Numbered from the stretch's first letter, positions 7,396-17,752 are shown. The stretch: DNA of 24,322 nt from Candidatus Limnocylindrales bacterium (GCA_030647575.1 JAUSJS010000255.1:1-24322); one strand, 5' to 3'. Numbers and translations: made by a program. The notes: generated by a model not told the origin, from the letters alone.

Positions 7396-8277
7396 ATGAC
7401 TGCCCAGGCCACGACCTCCGAGCCGGCCGCCTCCGAGCCAGCCCGCCGGAAGACGGCGATTCCCAAGAACCCCGGCCGGCGCGACCTGGGCTTGCGGGCG
7501 ACGTTGCTCTTTCCGAACCGCGAGATCGTCGAGCGCTACTACGTGCCGGTCATCTACACGGCCTGCCGGACGTGCTACTCCGAGCAGGATCCCGACGAGA
7601 TCTTCCGGCGCGCCCTGGCCGGTGACTTCGATTCGCTCAAGATGCAGAAGCTGATCGGTTCGGTCATCGAATCCGGGCACGGCTCGACAATCGAGCACGT
7701 CGTCTTCACCTTCGCCATCAGCGGCGTGTCCCGGACGCTGTCGCATCAGCTCGTGCGGCACCGGGCGGGCGTGGCGTTCGATCAACAGAGCCAGCGCTAC
7801 GTCAAGTTCAAGGGCGCGGCCACGATGCTCCCCCACTCGATCGCCGAGGGCGACCCGGATCTGCGCACGCGCTACGAGGAGCAGGTCGACGGAGCGCTCG
7901 GCCTGTACGGCGACATGCTGCAGGCCGGCGTCCCGGGCGAGGATGCCCGGTTCATCTTCCCGAACGCGACCCGCACGAACCTGGTCATGACCGCCAACCT
8001 GCGAGCGCTCATTCACATGTCCGGGCTGCGCCTGTGCACGATGGCCCAGTGGGAGATCCGGCGCCTCTTCCAGCTGATTCGCCATGAGATCTTCAGCGTC
8101 TCGCCGTTCCTCGGCAGCTTCCTCGCCCCGAAGTGCGTGCCACTCGGCTACTGCGACGAGTTCAACAACCGCGACGGCCACTGCCCGATCCGGCCGCACA
8201 AGGACCGGGTGCTGGAGGCCTGGGCGGAGAAGGCGGCCGCGGCCCGCGCCGCCGGCAGGGAGCTGCCGGTCACGTAA
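7396..8277 (+). CDS. thyX: FAD-dependent thymidylate synthase ThyX
   Basis: ThyX converts dUMP to dTMP using methylenetetrahydrofolate, NADPH and FAD in the cytoplasm. The 293-residue protein carries the family hallmarks: STIEHVVFTFAI (97-108), SHQLVRHR (116-123) with the RHR triad, QQSQRYV (130-136), EDARFIFPNATRTNLVMTANLRALIHM (182-208, dUMP-binding region) and AQWEIR (217-222). A Cys-containing tail (PKCVPLGYCDEF...CPI) follows, as in many ThyX proteins. In the signature I count eight residues between RHR (121-123) and the Ser (S132), where the published motif is RHRX7S. The first 30 residues are a Pro/Ala/Lys-rich extension. The ATG at 7396 is supported by the TAAACT just upstream. No thyA is in the window, as expected for organisms that rely on ThyX. 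Confidence 0.95.
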   Translation: MTAQATTSEPAASEPARRKTAIPKNPGRRDLGLRATLLFPNREIVERYYVPVIYTACRTCYSEQDPDEIFRRALAGDFDSLKMQKLIGSVIESGHGSTIEHVVFTFAISGVSRTLSHQLVRHRAGVAFDQQSQRYVKFKGAATMLPHSIAEGDPDLRTRYEEQVDGALGLYGDMLQAGVPGEDARFIFPNATRTNLVMTANLRALIHMSGLRLCTMAQWEIRRLFQLIRHEIFSVSPFLGSFLAPKCVPLGYCDEFNNRDGHCPIRPHKDRVLEAWAEKAAAARAAGRELPVT

Positions 8278-8648
8278 GGCGCCGACTCGGGCCGCCGCGC
8301 ATGGTCCGCGTCGCGTGGGTCCGCGGCCGTGCCCTCGATGGACCCGGGGCATGAGCTTGAGGCGGCGTCAAGCCTGCGAGTGCGTCTGGGTGGCGTAGGC
8401 ATGTGGTGCCCATATTCGCCAAGCCAAGCTCGTAATCGGTCGATCCTGTTCTCGCAGTGCACAGGCCCGACTCAGATCACGGCGAAACGGTCAAAGATGT
8501 GCGGCCGACGCACAAGGCCGACACTTCGGCCGGCTGACCGTCGTTTATGGTCACCAGGTGCCCACTGGGCGGGCGCAAGGCTTGAGCCGGGCCCCGCGAC
8601 TGCCAGTCGCGGGGCCCGGCGGCCCGCGACCGCAGCGATCCCCCGAGG
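8278..8648. other. Intergenic region between convergent thyX and pnp
   Basis: These 371 bases hold no gene I can support; the short ORFs here lack coding character on both strands. The stretch at about 8395-8550 is less GC-rich than its surroundings. A small hairpin, GGCCGA-CACT-TCGGCC, lies at 8516-8531, and a strong perfect hairpin lies at 8586-8620. An RNA gene cannot be excluded, but I see no tRNA or known riboswitch signature. Confidence 0.5.
8586..8620 (-). terminator. Perfect 15-bp stem, 5-base loop between convergent genes
   Basis: The arms gccgggccccgcgac (8586-8600) and gtcgcggggcccggc (8606-8620) are exact inverted repeats around the loop TGCCA. The hairpin starts 28 bases past the pnp stop and is GC-rich, so it would fold very stably in either transcript. 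Neither side is followed by a run of T, so it is not a classic intrinsic terminator. It may be a U-tract-independent or bidirectional terminator, or an RNA-stabilising 3' end. Confidence 0.55.
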
Positions 8649-9524
8649 TCAGGGCGCGCCCAGGTCCGTCACGAACCGGCGGATCACCTTGGCCAGCCGC
8701 GGCCCGGCCTCCAGCCCGGCCTCGAGCACTTCCTCGTGGGTGAGCGGCATGCCGCTGTAGCCCGCTCCCGCGTTGGTGACCAGCGAGACGCCGCAGACCT
8801 CGAGTCCGACCCAGCGGGCGGCGATGCACTCGAGCACCGTCGACATGCCGACGGCGTGCCCGCCCAGCCCGGCCAGCATCCGGACCTCGGCCGGGGTCTC
8901 GTAGGTCGGGCCGGTCAGCCCGACGTAGACCCCTTCGGCCAGGGTCACGCCCTCGCTGACACCCGCTGCATGGAGGCGTTCGCGCAGGCGAGGGCTCCAG
9001 GCGTGCGTCATGTCCGGGAAGCGCGGCCCGAGCTCGTCGGCATTGGGCCCCATCAGCGGGCTGCGGCCGGTCAGGTTGATGTGGTCGCGCATGACCATGA
9101 GCGTGCCCGGTCCAAATGACGGGTCCAGCCCACCGGCCGCATTGGTCAGCACGACGACCCGCGCGCCCAGCGCATGGAAGAGCAGGACCGGCTGCACCAC
9201 CAAGCCCGGATCATTGCCTTCGTAGAGATGGAAGCGGCCCTGGAGCATGACCACCGGTCGGCCACCCAGCTTACCGAGCAGAAGCCGTCCGGCATGACCG
9301 GGCGCGGTCGCGGCGGGCCAGCCGGGCAATTCGCCGAATGGAATGGCGACGGGGTCCGCCAGGTCGTCGGCCAGCCCACCCAGGCCGGATCCAAGGACGA
9401 TCCCGACCTCAGGCACGATCGAGGTCCGAGCACGTACGGCGGCGACCAGCGCGGCGAGACCCGCAGGCTGATCGGCCGGGCGGATCGGCAACAATGGGTC
9501 GACGCGGGTGGTCAAGTCAGACAC
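8649..9524 (-). CDS. Purine nucleoside phosphorylase (trimeric PNP/MTAP family)
   Basis: This enzyme splits purine (deoxy)ribonucleosides with phosphate in purine salvage. The 291-residue protein has GIVLGSGLGG (41-50, phosphate site), PGHAGR (75-80, with the phosphate-binding His H77), QGRFHLYEG (95-103), LTNAAGG (126-132), GPTYETPAEVRM (205-216, with E209) and VGMSTVLE (225-232). The base-binding VTNAGAG (249-255) carries N251 in the place of the catalytic Asn of the trimeric class. Length and motifs fit the trimeric low-molecular-mass class that takes inosine and guanosine. The GTG at 9524 is chosen because GGAGG (9530-9534 on the complementary strand) lies five bases ahead. The gene stands alone, convergent with thyX. 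Confidence 0.92.
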   Translation of the reverse strand: MSDLTTRVDPLLPIRPADQPAGLAALVAAVRARTSIVPEVGIVLGSGLGGLADDLADPVAIPFGELPGWPAATAPGHAGRLLLGKLGGRPVVMLQGRFHLYEGNDPGLVVQPVLLFHALGARVVVLTNAAGGLDPSFGPGTLMVMRDHINLTGRSPLMGPNADELGPRFPDMTHAWSPRLRERLHAAGVSEGVTLAEGVYVGLTGPTYETPAEVRMLAGLGGHAVGMSTVLECIAARWVGLEVCGVSLVTNAGAGYSGMPLTHEEVLEAGLEAGPRLAKVIRRFVTDLGAP

Positions 9525-9879
9525 GAGGGCCTCCAGAACGCATCCGGGCTCAGACGGTCGAGGCCGCAGGCTTCGTCGGCCCGACGGAAGGTATCGACAC
9601 CGGGATGCCGATCACGTCCCGTCGGGCACGATCCCCGCGGACGACCATGGTGAGATGGTCGCCCGTCAAGGGTAGCGAAGCGCCCGAAGCGACCGGCGGC
9701 GGAACGAGGGTCCTTGATGCAATCTCGGGTCCTTTGATCCTGTCGGCCCCTTCGGGCTGGGATTACCGTAACGGCCGCCGGCGCGATGGGTCAACGTGGT
9801 TATCCACGAACTCGCGCCCGCCCGATGGGGCCGTCCACGACTTGTCGACCGCTGTGGACGGCCTGTGGACAACGAGCCG
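9525..9879. other. Intergenic region upstream of pnp and downstream of moaA
   Basis: These 355 bases contain the pnp 5' region at the left (GGAGG at 9530-9534) and the moaA 3' flank at the right. A seven-base-pair hairpin with a six-base loop lies at 9642-9661. A cluster of DnaA-box-like nonamers lies at 9800-9872. I see no coding sequence here; the reading frames lack recognisable domains. Confidence 0.5.
9800..9872. promoter_or_regulatory. Cluster of four DnaA-box-like nonamers
   Basis: Four sites resemble the DnaA box TTATCCACA or its high-GC form TTGTCCACA. They are TTATCCACG at 9800-9808 (+), CCGTCCACG at 9831-9839 (+), CCGTCCACA at 9853-9861 (-) and TTGTCCACA at 9864-9872 (-). The last is an exact match to the high-GC consensus. 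The two minus-strand boxes start eleven bases apart, about one helical turn. CCGTCCAC (9831-9838) and GTGGACGG (9854-9861) also form an eight-base inverted repeat with a 15-base spacer. No AT-rich unwinding region and no dnaA, dnaN or parB gene is nearby, so a full oriC is not supported. Confidence 0.4.
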
Positions 9880-10932
<1,053 letters not shown>

Positions 10933-10938
10933 CGCACT

Positions 10939-10944
10939 ATGGTA
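10939..10944 (-). promoter_or_regulatory. Candidate -10 box of moaA (leaderless)
   Basis: On the minus strand TACCAT matches TANNNT and is followed by exactly six bases and then the moaA ATG at 10932. This puts transcription initiation on or next to the start codon. No Shine-Dalgarno sequence is present between box and ATG. A GAGGG lies further upstream but is too distant to place the start. Confidence 0.45.
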
Positions 10945-11296
10945 GCCCTCGTTGGCGTCGTCCTCCCGGATCCGTTGCCCGCCGGGTCCGATTCGCCCTG
11001 CTTCCAACCAATGCGAAACGACCGCGGGACCGCCATGCGTCGGCGGTTGGGCGATGGTTCCGCTTCGCTGGACGATCGCGATTCGGAGCTGGCGGGGACA
11101 GCGTCGCCCTGCGCGTGTGGACCACGGTCGGCACGCCTCCCCGTGCGCCAATCGCGGACAAGCCGGTACCACCGGCCCAGACCGCTGGTACCTCTAGCCA
11201 ACTGCACCGGACCCACCGCGGCTGACACGATGGCCCCACGTCCCTGGAGATCGGATCGACCTGTCCGACCGTCCCGTAACCTGAGGTTCTCGCCCC
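10945..11296. promoter_or_regulatory. Divergent regulatory region between moaA and the coiled-coil/CpaE-like pair
   Basis: This gap of about 350 bases lies between two divergent genes and has no supportable coding sequence. It includes an inverted repeat with seven-base arms, GGTACCA (11165-11171) and TGGTACC (11186-11192). The arms are 21 bases apart, two helical turns, which fits a dimeric regulator site. GAGGT at 11283-11287 is a plausible ribosome binding site nine bases before the ATG at 11297. Confidence 0.4.
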
Positions 11297-12463
11297 ATGG
11301 CAACCGACACACGACCAGGCTTCCGGCTCCCCTGGGCCGCCGGCACGGGCGAGTCCGACGATCAACCCGCCACGGGCGACGCTCCCGTCGCCGAGGAGGC
11401 CCAGGAACCCGACATGATCGAGACCACCGCCACGTCCGAACCGTCCGCCACGCCCGAACTGCACGCCATATCCGAATCGCCTGCCGAGCCGGAGGGCGCC
11501 GGCAGCCCGCCCGCCCGCCGCGCGACCAAGTTCATGGCCGAGCTGAGCCGTGCCATGCAGGCTGCCGCAGAGAACGCCCGAAGCGAGACGATGGCCCGCT
11601 TCGAGGTGGAGGCCAAGGGCGTCGTCGAAGAGATCCATGCCAAGGCTACGGACGAAGCCGCTGACCTGCGTCGCAAGGCCGATGACGACGTCGCGGCGAT
11701 CCGCGAGCGGTCGAAGGCAGAGATCGCCCGCATCCGCGAGGAGACCGAGGCGCGGATCGCCGCCCGCAAGAGCGGGCTCGACGGCGAGATGGAGGAGCAT
11801 GCCGCGACTGTCGAGGCACGAACCGAGCGCGTCGCCGCGGTCGTTGCCGCATTCGAAGCCCAGATGGCTGCTTTCTTCGAGCGCCTGAACGCTGAAGCGG
11901 ACCCGACCCGCATCGCGACCATGGCCGAGATCATGCCGGATTCGCCCAGCCTGGCCGACGTCGCCGCCGCCATCGCCAACGCGCCCATGCCGTCCGCCGA
12001 TCCGGTCACGGCGACGCCGGCAGCGCAAACACCGGCCCCCGTCGACTTCGCCGCCGCCGAGGCGGAGGCTGCCTCCTTCACCGCTGACCTCGAGAGCGAG
12101 GACGACCTGCCCGCCGGCGAGGCCGACGCGCTCAAAGCGGCGTCCGTCGAGGACCCGGCTCAGTCCGTCGATGTCGAACCAACCGCGAGCGCCGAGCTGG
12201 CCTCGGGCCGCGTGACCGTGTCCGGTCTGGCGAGCGTCGCCAACATCGCGAACTTCAAGCGCAGCCTGGCCCGGACGCCGGGGATCTCGACGATCGCCGT
12301 CGCCTCCGGGCCCGATGGCGACTTCGTGTTCACCGTCGGTCACACGCTCGGGTCGGCGCTGTCCGCCTCGGTCCAGGCACTGCCCGGCTTCGACATCCAG
12401 ATCACCGGCGAGTCCGGCGATGCGATCGACGTCGCAGCGCAGGATCGCGACGCCACCGGCTGA
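11297..12463 (+). CDS. Coiled-coil protein with C-terminal alpha/beta domain, partner of the CpaE-like ATPase
   Basis: I do not recognise a named family. The 388-residue protein has an acidic, Pro/Thr/Glu-rich and probably disordered start (1-75). A long charged helix follows (about 78-200), with Glu/Arg/Ala heptads typical of a coiled coil (KADDDVAAIRERSKAEIAR). A second disordered acidic linker spans about 225-300. A compact C-terminal domain (303-382) starts GRVTVSGLASVANIANFKRSL and has a beta-alpha-beta pattern reminiscent of ferredoxin-like (HMA/ACT-like) folds. No signal peptide or membrane helix is present. The CpaE-like gene starts 33 bases downstream with its own AGGAG, so the two are probably co-expressed. 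A scaffold or polar localisation factor for the ATPase is a reasonable guess only. Confidence 0.7.
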   Translation: MATDTRPGFRLPWAAGTGESDDQPATGDAPVAEEAQEPDMIETTATSEPSATPELHAISESPAEPEGAGSPPARRATKFMAELSRAMQAAAENARSETMARFEVEAKGVVEEIHAKATDEAADLRRKADDDVAAIRERSKAEIARIREETEARIAARKSGLDGEMEEHAATVEARTERVAAVVAAFEAQMAAFFERLNAEADPTRIATMAEIMPDSPSLADVAAAIANAPMPSADPVTATPAAQTPAPVDFAAAEAEAASFTADLESEDDLPAGEADALKAASVEDPAQSVDVEPTASAELASGRVTVSGLASVANIANFKRSLARTPGISTIAVASGPDGDFVFTVGHTLGSALSASVQALPGFDIQITGESGDAIDVAAQDRDATG

Positions 12464-12496
12464 CCCACCGCCCCACCCGAGCCCAGGAGTTGTCTC

Positions 12497-13726
12497 GTGG
12501 CCCGATCTGCCATCGTCGTCGCCCTGCCCGCGAGCGAATCCGACCACGTCTTTGCTGAGCTGGCACTGGCCGGCTTCGAGGTCGTCACCGTGGAGACGCC
12601 GTTCGAGCTGGAGGCGGTCCTCGACAGCCGGCGGGACGTCGCCGTGGCCATCCTCGACGGCGAGATCGACGCGGACGAGACCGAAGCATTCCAGCGCGCC
12701 CTGCGTGATGGTGGCCGCGCCGTTCCGGCGTTGACTGTCGTCTCGGCGACGACATTCGAGCGCCTGTCGCTCGCCGACGACGACGGCTCGGGCAACGAAT
12801 ACTTCACCCGACCCTATTCGGCCGATTCGATCCGCTGGCGTGTGGAGGCGATGTGCATCCGGCGCGAGACCGTCGACGACGGGAGCGGTCCGGTGCTCCA
12901 GGCGGGCCCGATCGGTCATGAGGCGTGGAGCCGCCGCGCGACCCTGATCGCGGTCTTCAACCCCAAGGGCGGCGTCGGCAAGACGACCGTCGCGACCAAC
13001 CTGGCGTCGTCGCTCCAGGCCCGCAAGGGCAAGTCCGTCCTGCTCCTGGACGCCGACACGGTCACCGGACATGTCACCACCTCGTTCGCCATCGAAGCCG
13101 TTCGCACGGTGGCCGACAGCTGGCGCGACGAGGCCGAAGGCGGCCCGTCGGAGAGCCTCGTGGAGCTGGCCTCGGCGCACGGGTCGGGCCTGCGGGTGGT
13201 CGCCCTCAGCGACTCCCCGATCAACACCGAGATCCTGGACCCGGAACGGGTCGTGGCCGCGATCGCTGCCGCCCGGCGCTCGTTCGACGTCATCGTCGTC
13301 GACCTGCATCCGTCCTACAGCACGCTCAACCAGGCCATCTTCGACGAGGCCGATCGGATCCTCGTGCCGGTCACGCCGGACGTCCCCGCAATCCGCGCCG
13401 CCGTTCAGTTCCTCGACGTGGCCCGGGCCCTTGGCTGTCGCGAGCGCCTGGCGATGGTCGTCAATCGGGCCAACAGCGGCGTCTCGGTCGCCGACATGGA
13501 GCGGACCGTCGGGTTGCCCGCCTTCGCCCTCATTCACTCCGCCGGCGTGCTCTTCGTCCGCGCCGCCAACGAGGGCCGGACCGTGGTGGAGATGTTCCCC
13601 CGCGAGAAGATCACCGCGGACTTCGACGAGCTGGCCGACCGACTCCTGGGCAACCCCAAGCCGGAGGGCAACGTTCTTGCCGGCTTCCGCTTCCCGACCC
13701 GCCTCAAGGAGCCGGCAGGCGCCTGA
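12497..13726 (+). CDS. CpaE/TadZ-like protein: receiver-like domain plus MinD/ParA-type ATPase
   Basis: This 409-residue protein opens with a CheY-like alpha/beta fold (1-125; IVVALPASESDHVFAELA, VAILDGEID, YFTRPYSADSIRWRV). The acidic pocket is incomplete, so it is likely a non-phosphorylated pseudo-receiver. The second half is a deviant Walker A ATPase: FNPKGGVGKTTVATNLA (154-170, signature Lys K157), LLLDADTVTG (182-191) and Walker B VIVVDLHP (265-272, D269). This arrangement is that of CpaE/TadZ proteins, which position Flp/Tad pili, but no cpa or tad genes are in the window. ParA or MinD are less likely because of the receiver domain and the absence of parB or minE. The GTG at 12497 follows AGGAG (12485-12489) by seven bases. 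The gene is convergent with the 217-residue unknown gene, 27 bases away. Confidence 0.85.
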   Translation: MARSAIVVALPASESDHVFAELALAGFEVVTVETPFELEAVLDSRRDVAVAILDGEIDADETEAFQRALRDGGRAVPALTVVSATTFERLSLADDDGSGNEYFTRPYSADSIRWRVEAMCIRRETVDDGSGPVLQAGPIGHEAWSRRATLIAVFNPKGGVGKTTVATNLASSLQARKGKSVLLLDADTVTGHVTTSFAIEAVRTVADSWRDEAEGGPSESLVELASAHGSGLRVVALSDSPINTEILDPERVVAAIAAARRSFDVIVVDLHPSYSTLNQAIFDEADRILVPVTPDVPAIRAAVQFLDVARALGCRERLAMVVNRANSGVSVADMERTVGLPAFALIHSAGVLFVRAANEGRTVVEMFPREKITADFDELADRLLGNPKPEGNVLAGFRFPTRLKEPAGA

Positions 13727-13753
13727 GGCAGATGCCGGGGGACCCGCTCCGTG

Positions 13754-14407
13754 CTAGCGCGTCTTGTCAGTCCACTGGGCGCCGCCGAGCGAGCCGCCCG
13801 GCAGCTTCTCGTAGCGTTCGCCGGTCCGCGCGTCGACCTGCTCGACGCCACGCAGGTAGGCCCGGTTGACCAGGATGACGTCGGTCCCCGGCGGGCTGAC
13901 CGCCTTGCCGGCCATCGTGGCCGTCGCGTTGACGACCGCGATGAACATCTCGTTCGAACGATCCAGCAGTCGGAGCGGTTCGTAGCCCGGGTAGAGCTGG
14001 ACGGTCCCCACGACGCGATACGGGGGAATCTCCAGTCCCACCTCGTAGGTCACCTTGTGGATCTTGTGCGCCGATCGCTCGGCCTCGGTCATTTCGGGCA
14101 GCGAGTCCTCGCCGGCCAGGACGAGGACCAGGTCGTACGGATCCACGGACTTCAGTCCCGGTGCGGGTGCGAGCCGCTCGCTGCCGTCCATCGGCGCCCA
14201 CTGCACGTCGGCGAGGGCGATCGGCTCGCGCTTGTTGAGCGAGTCCGAGAGCCGTCCGTCGACGAGCATCCGCCCGACGAGCCGCCAGTCCTCGGTCATG
14301 GCCTCGAATGGCAGCCCCGCACCGGACCCGGCGGGCTTCGGCCGCGCCTCGGTCGACGCCGGGGTTGCCGCCGATTCCTTCCTCCGGCGCAGGAAATCGA
14401 ATGGCAC
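13754..14407 (-). CDS. Conserved-looking protein of unknown function, coupled to acs
   Basis: I do not recognise this 217-residue protein. It starts with a short basic segment (PFDFLRRRK) and a Pro/Ala-rich linker. One alpha/beta-looking domain from about residue 35 to the end follows, with motifs such as DWRLVGRMLVDGRLSDSLN, YEVGLEIPPYRVVGTVQLYPGYEPLRLLDRS and the C-terminal VILVNRAYLRGVEQVD. No signal peptide or membrane helix is seen. The GTG at 14407 is chosen because GGAGGAG (14412-14418 on the complementary strand) lies four bases upstream and overlaps the end of acs. The acs stop codon is one base before this start, so translation is probably coupled. An ATP-grasp, hydrolase or other enzyme motif is not visible. 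Confidence 0.75.
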   Translation of the reverse strand: MPFDFLRRRKESAATPASTEARPKPAGSGAGLPFEAMTEDWRLVGRMLVDGRLSDSLNKREPIALADVQWAPMDGSERLAPAPGLKSVDPYDLVLVLAGEDSLPEMTEAERSAHKIHKVTYEVGLEIPPYRVVGTVQLYPGYEPLRLLDRSNEMFIAVVNATATMAGKAVSPPGTDVILVNRAYLRGVEQVDARTGERYEKLPGGSLGGAQWTDKTR

Positions 14408-14408
14408 G

Positions 14409-16373
<1,965 letters not shown>

Positions 16374-16771
16374 GGAACCCTCGCATTCGAAGTCGGCTGG
16401 CCGGGCCATCCTACCGCGCAGGCTCGGTGCGCGCGACCGTTCCATGAGCGCGCCGCCGCCCGGCCGGTGTTCTGCAGGGAAGTACAAAACGCGGCATTCG
16501 TGGTCAGGGCGGGCCGAGCGTCGCTCTGGAATATGTCCGAGTCGACCTGCTCGTGCACGACCAGCGCGCGGCGCAGACCAGGCGTCGGGCGTCCTGGGCC
16601 TTCCGCGCAGGGCGATGGGGCAATCCCCGCCGACGAGCGATCACCGTGGCGGTGATCCGTGCGGTTTGTCCTTCTAGGAAGAACCGCCGGGCTGGCCCCG
16701 CGTCGGACGTGGCCCTTCCGCGGCGCGCGGTGGCCCGGCGCCGCGCGACCGTCCGCCCGGGCGCCCGAGCG
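16374..16771. promoter_or_regulatory. acs upstream region with consecutive hairpins
   Basis: These 398 bases separate mscS from acs on the minus strand, with no supportable gene. At 16611-16687 lie three hairpins in a row: GGGG-CAAT-CCCC (16617-16628, with flanking GGC/GCC pairing), gatcaccg-TGG-cggtgatc (16639-16657, eight perfect pairs), and GCGGTT...AACCGC (16661-16687, with an inner CTTC/GAAG pairing). There is a ten-base palindrome, TCGTGCACGA, at 16551-16560. On the minus strand, CATATT at about 16529-16534 could be a -10, but no good -35 is seen. The hairpins may end mscS transcription or form an acs leader; no T-run follows. Confidence 0.45.
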
Positions 16772-17707
16772 CTACTCGGCACCTTCGGCCAGGTCGTCCT
16801 GGTCCGGCGCCAGGCCCACCTCGATACCGTCTCGCGGGTCGCGCGCGAGGACGACCCGTTGCGGGCGCGGGATCTCGATGCCGTTGGCCTTGAATGCCGC
16901 CAGCAGGCGCTTTCGGAAGTCACCGCCGGCCGCCCACTGGTCGGCGGCGCGGACGGTGCCCAGGATCTTGAGCGTGACGCCGTATTCGGCCAGTGCCGCA
17001 ACCCGCTCGACCCGTGGCGCCTCGAGCACCCGACGCTTCCAGGCCGGATCGCCGGCCATCTCGGCGCCGACCTTGTCGACGACGTCGATCGCCTTGTCGA
17101 TGTCGGTGCCGTAGGCCACCGTTACGTCCTGGTTGATCCGCGCCCAGACTCGGGTCAGGTTGGACGCGACGCGGATCTCGCCGTTCGGGATGGTGTGGAC
17201 GACGCCGTCCAGGTCGCGCACCGTGGTCCGCCGCAGCGTGAAGTCCTCGACGCTCCCGGCGACGCCGGCAGCGCGGATGACATCCCCCTTGCCGAACTGG
17301 TTCTCAATCAGGATGAGCGCGCCGTTGAGGTAATCCTTTACCAGGCTCTGGGCGCCGAACCCGACGGCGATCCCGACGACACCGAGGCCGGCGATGGCGG
17401 GCCCGATGTCGAGTCCGACCTCGCCCAGGACCATCAGCCCGGCGATCATCACGATGAAGGCCTGGAGCGTTCGCCCTCCGAGCGCGTCGAGGGTGTCCAT
17501 CCGCTTCTTGAGCTCGACCGCGCTGAGCTCCTGCGCGGTGCCTTCGCTGGCCTCACGGTCGAGCAGCGCCTTGACGACGCCGTGCACGAACAGGTTGGCG
17601 AGACGCATCGCGACGATCGCGATGAGGGCGATCAAGGCGACCGGGAACAGCGTGCCGCGAACGATGGCGACGATCTCGGTCCAGGGCGCTTCGGTCAGGT
17701 CGGGCAT
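16772..17707 (-). CDS. MscS-family small-conductance mechanosensitive channel
   Basis: This 311-residue inner-membrane protein has three hydrophobic helices (about 13-42, 76-98, 101-136). The third is the Gly/Ala-rich pore helix ending in GAQSLVKDYLNGALILIENQFGKGD, the MscS hallmark. A beta domain follows with RTTVRDLDGVVHTIPNGEI (160-178), then the cytoplasmic alpha/beta vestibule. Such channels open under membrane tension to release solutes in hypo-osmotic shock. The ATG at 17707 is supported by the start of the first helix and by a TACGCT box six bases upstream; the longer upstream frame lacks MscS similarity. A charged loop between helices 1 and 2 (50-75) is somewhat longer than in the smallest members. 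It is divergent from the Asp-box protein gene (76-base gap). Confidence 0.92.
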   Translation of the reverse strand: MPDLTEAPWTEIVAIVRGTLFPVALIALIAIVAMRLANLFVHGVVKALLDREASEGTAQELSAVELKKRMDTLDALGGRTLQAFIVMIAGLMVLGEVGLDIGPAIAGLGVVGIAVGFGAQSLVKDYLNGALILIENQFGKGDVIRAAGVAGSVEDFTLRRTTVRDLDGVVHTIPNGEIRVASNLTRVWARINQDVTVAYGTDIDKAIDVVDKVGAEMAGDPAWKRRVLEAPRVERVAALAEYGVTLKILGTVRAADQWAAGGDFRKRLLAAFKANGIEIPRPQRVVLARDPRDGIEVGLAPDQDDLAEGAE

Positions 17708-17713
17708 ACGCGT

Positions 17714-17719
17714 AGCGTA
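17714..17719 (-). promoter_or_regulatory. Candidate -10 box of mscS (leaderless)
   Basis: On the minus strand TACGCT matches TANNNT and is followed by six bases (ACGCGT) and the mscS ATG. Spacing and lack of a Shine-Dalgarno match the arrangement at moaA, which supports a leaderless transcript. No convincing -35 element is visible. Confidence 0.4.
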
Positions 17720-17752
17720 GCGAGTCGCGCCACCACTCGACCCATGACCCGT

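Noticed and set aside
8278..8648. Small gene or tRNA in the thyX-pnp gap
   Set aside because: Short frames have no ribosome binding site or conserved motif, and no tRNA T-loop or cloverleaf could be found by eye.
9800..9872. Chromosomal replication origin (oriC)
   Set aside because: Only four partly matching boxes, no AT-rich unwinding element and no dnaA, dnaN, gyrB, parA or parB neighbour. I keep it only as a DnaA-box cluster.
10937..13537. Long open frame (866 residues) on the minus strand across the coiled-coil and CpaE-like genes
   Set aside because: It is antisense to two genes with strong domain motifs, has Arg/Gly/Asp-rich low-complexity content, and has no recognisable domain. High GC content produces such shadow frames.
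12497..13726. ParA chromosome-partition or MinD cell-division ATPase
   Set aside because: The receiver-like N-terminal domain and absence of parB, minC, minE or parS-like sites favour a CpaE/TadZ-type protein.
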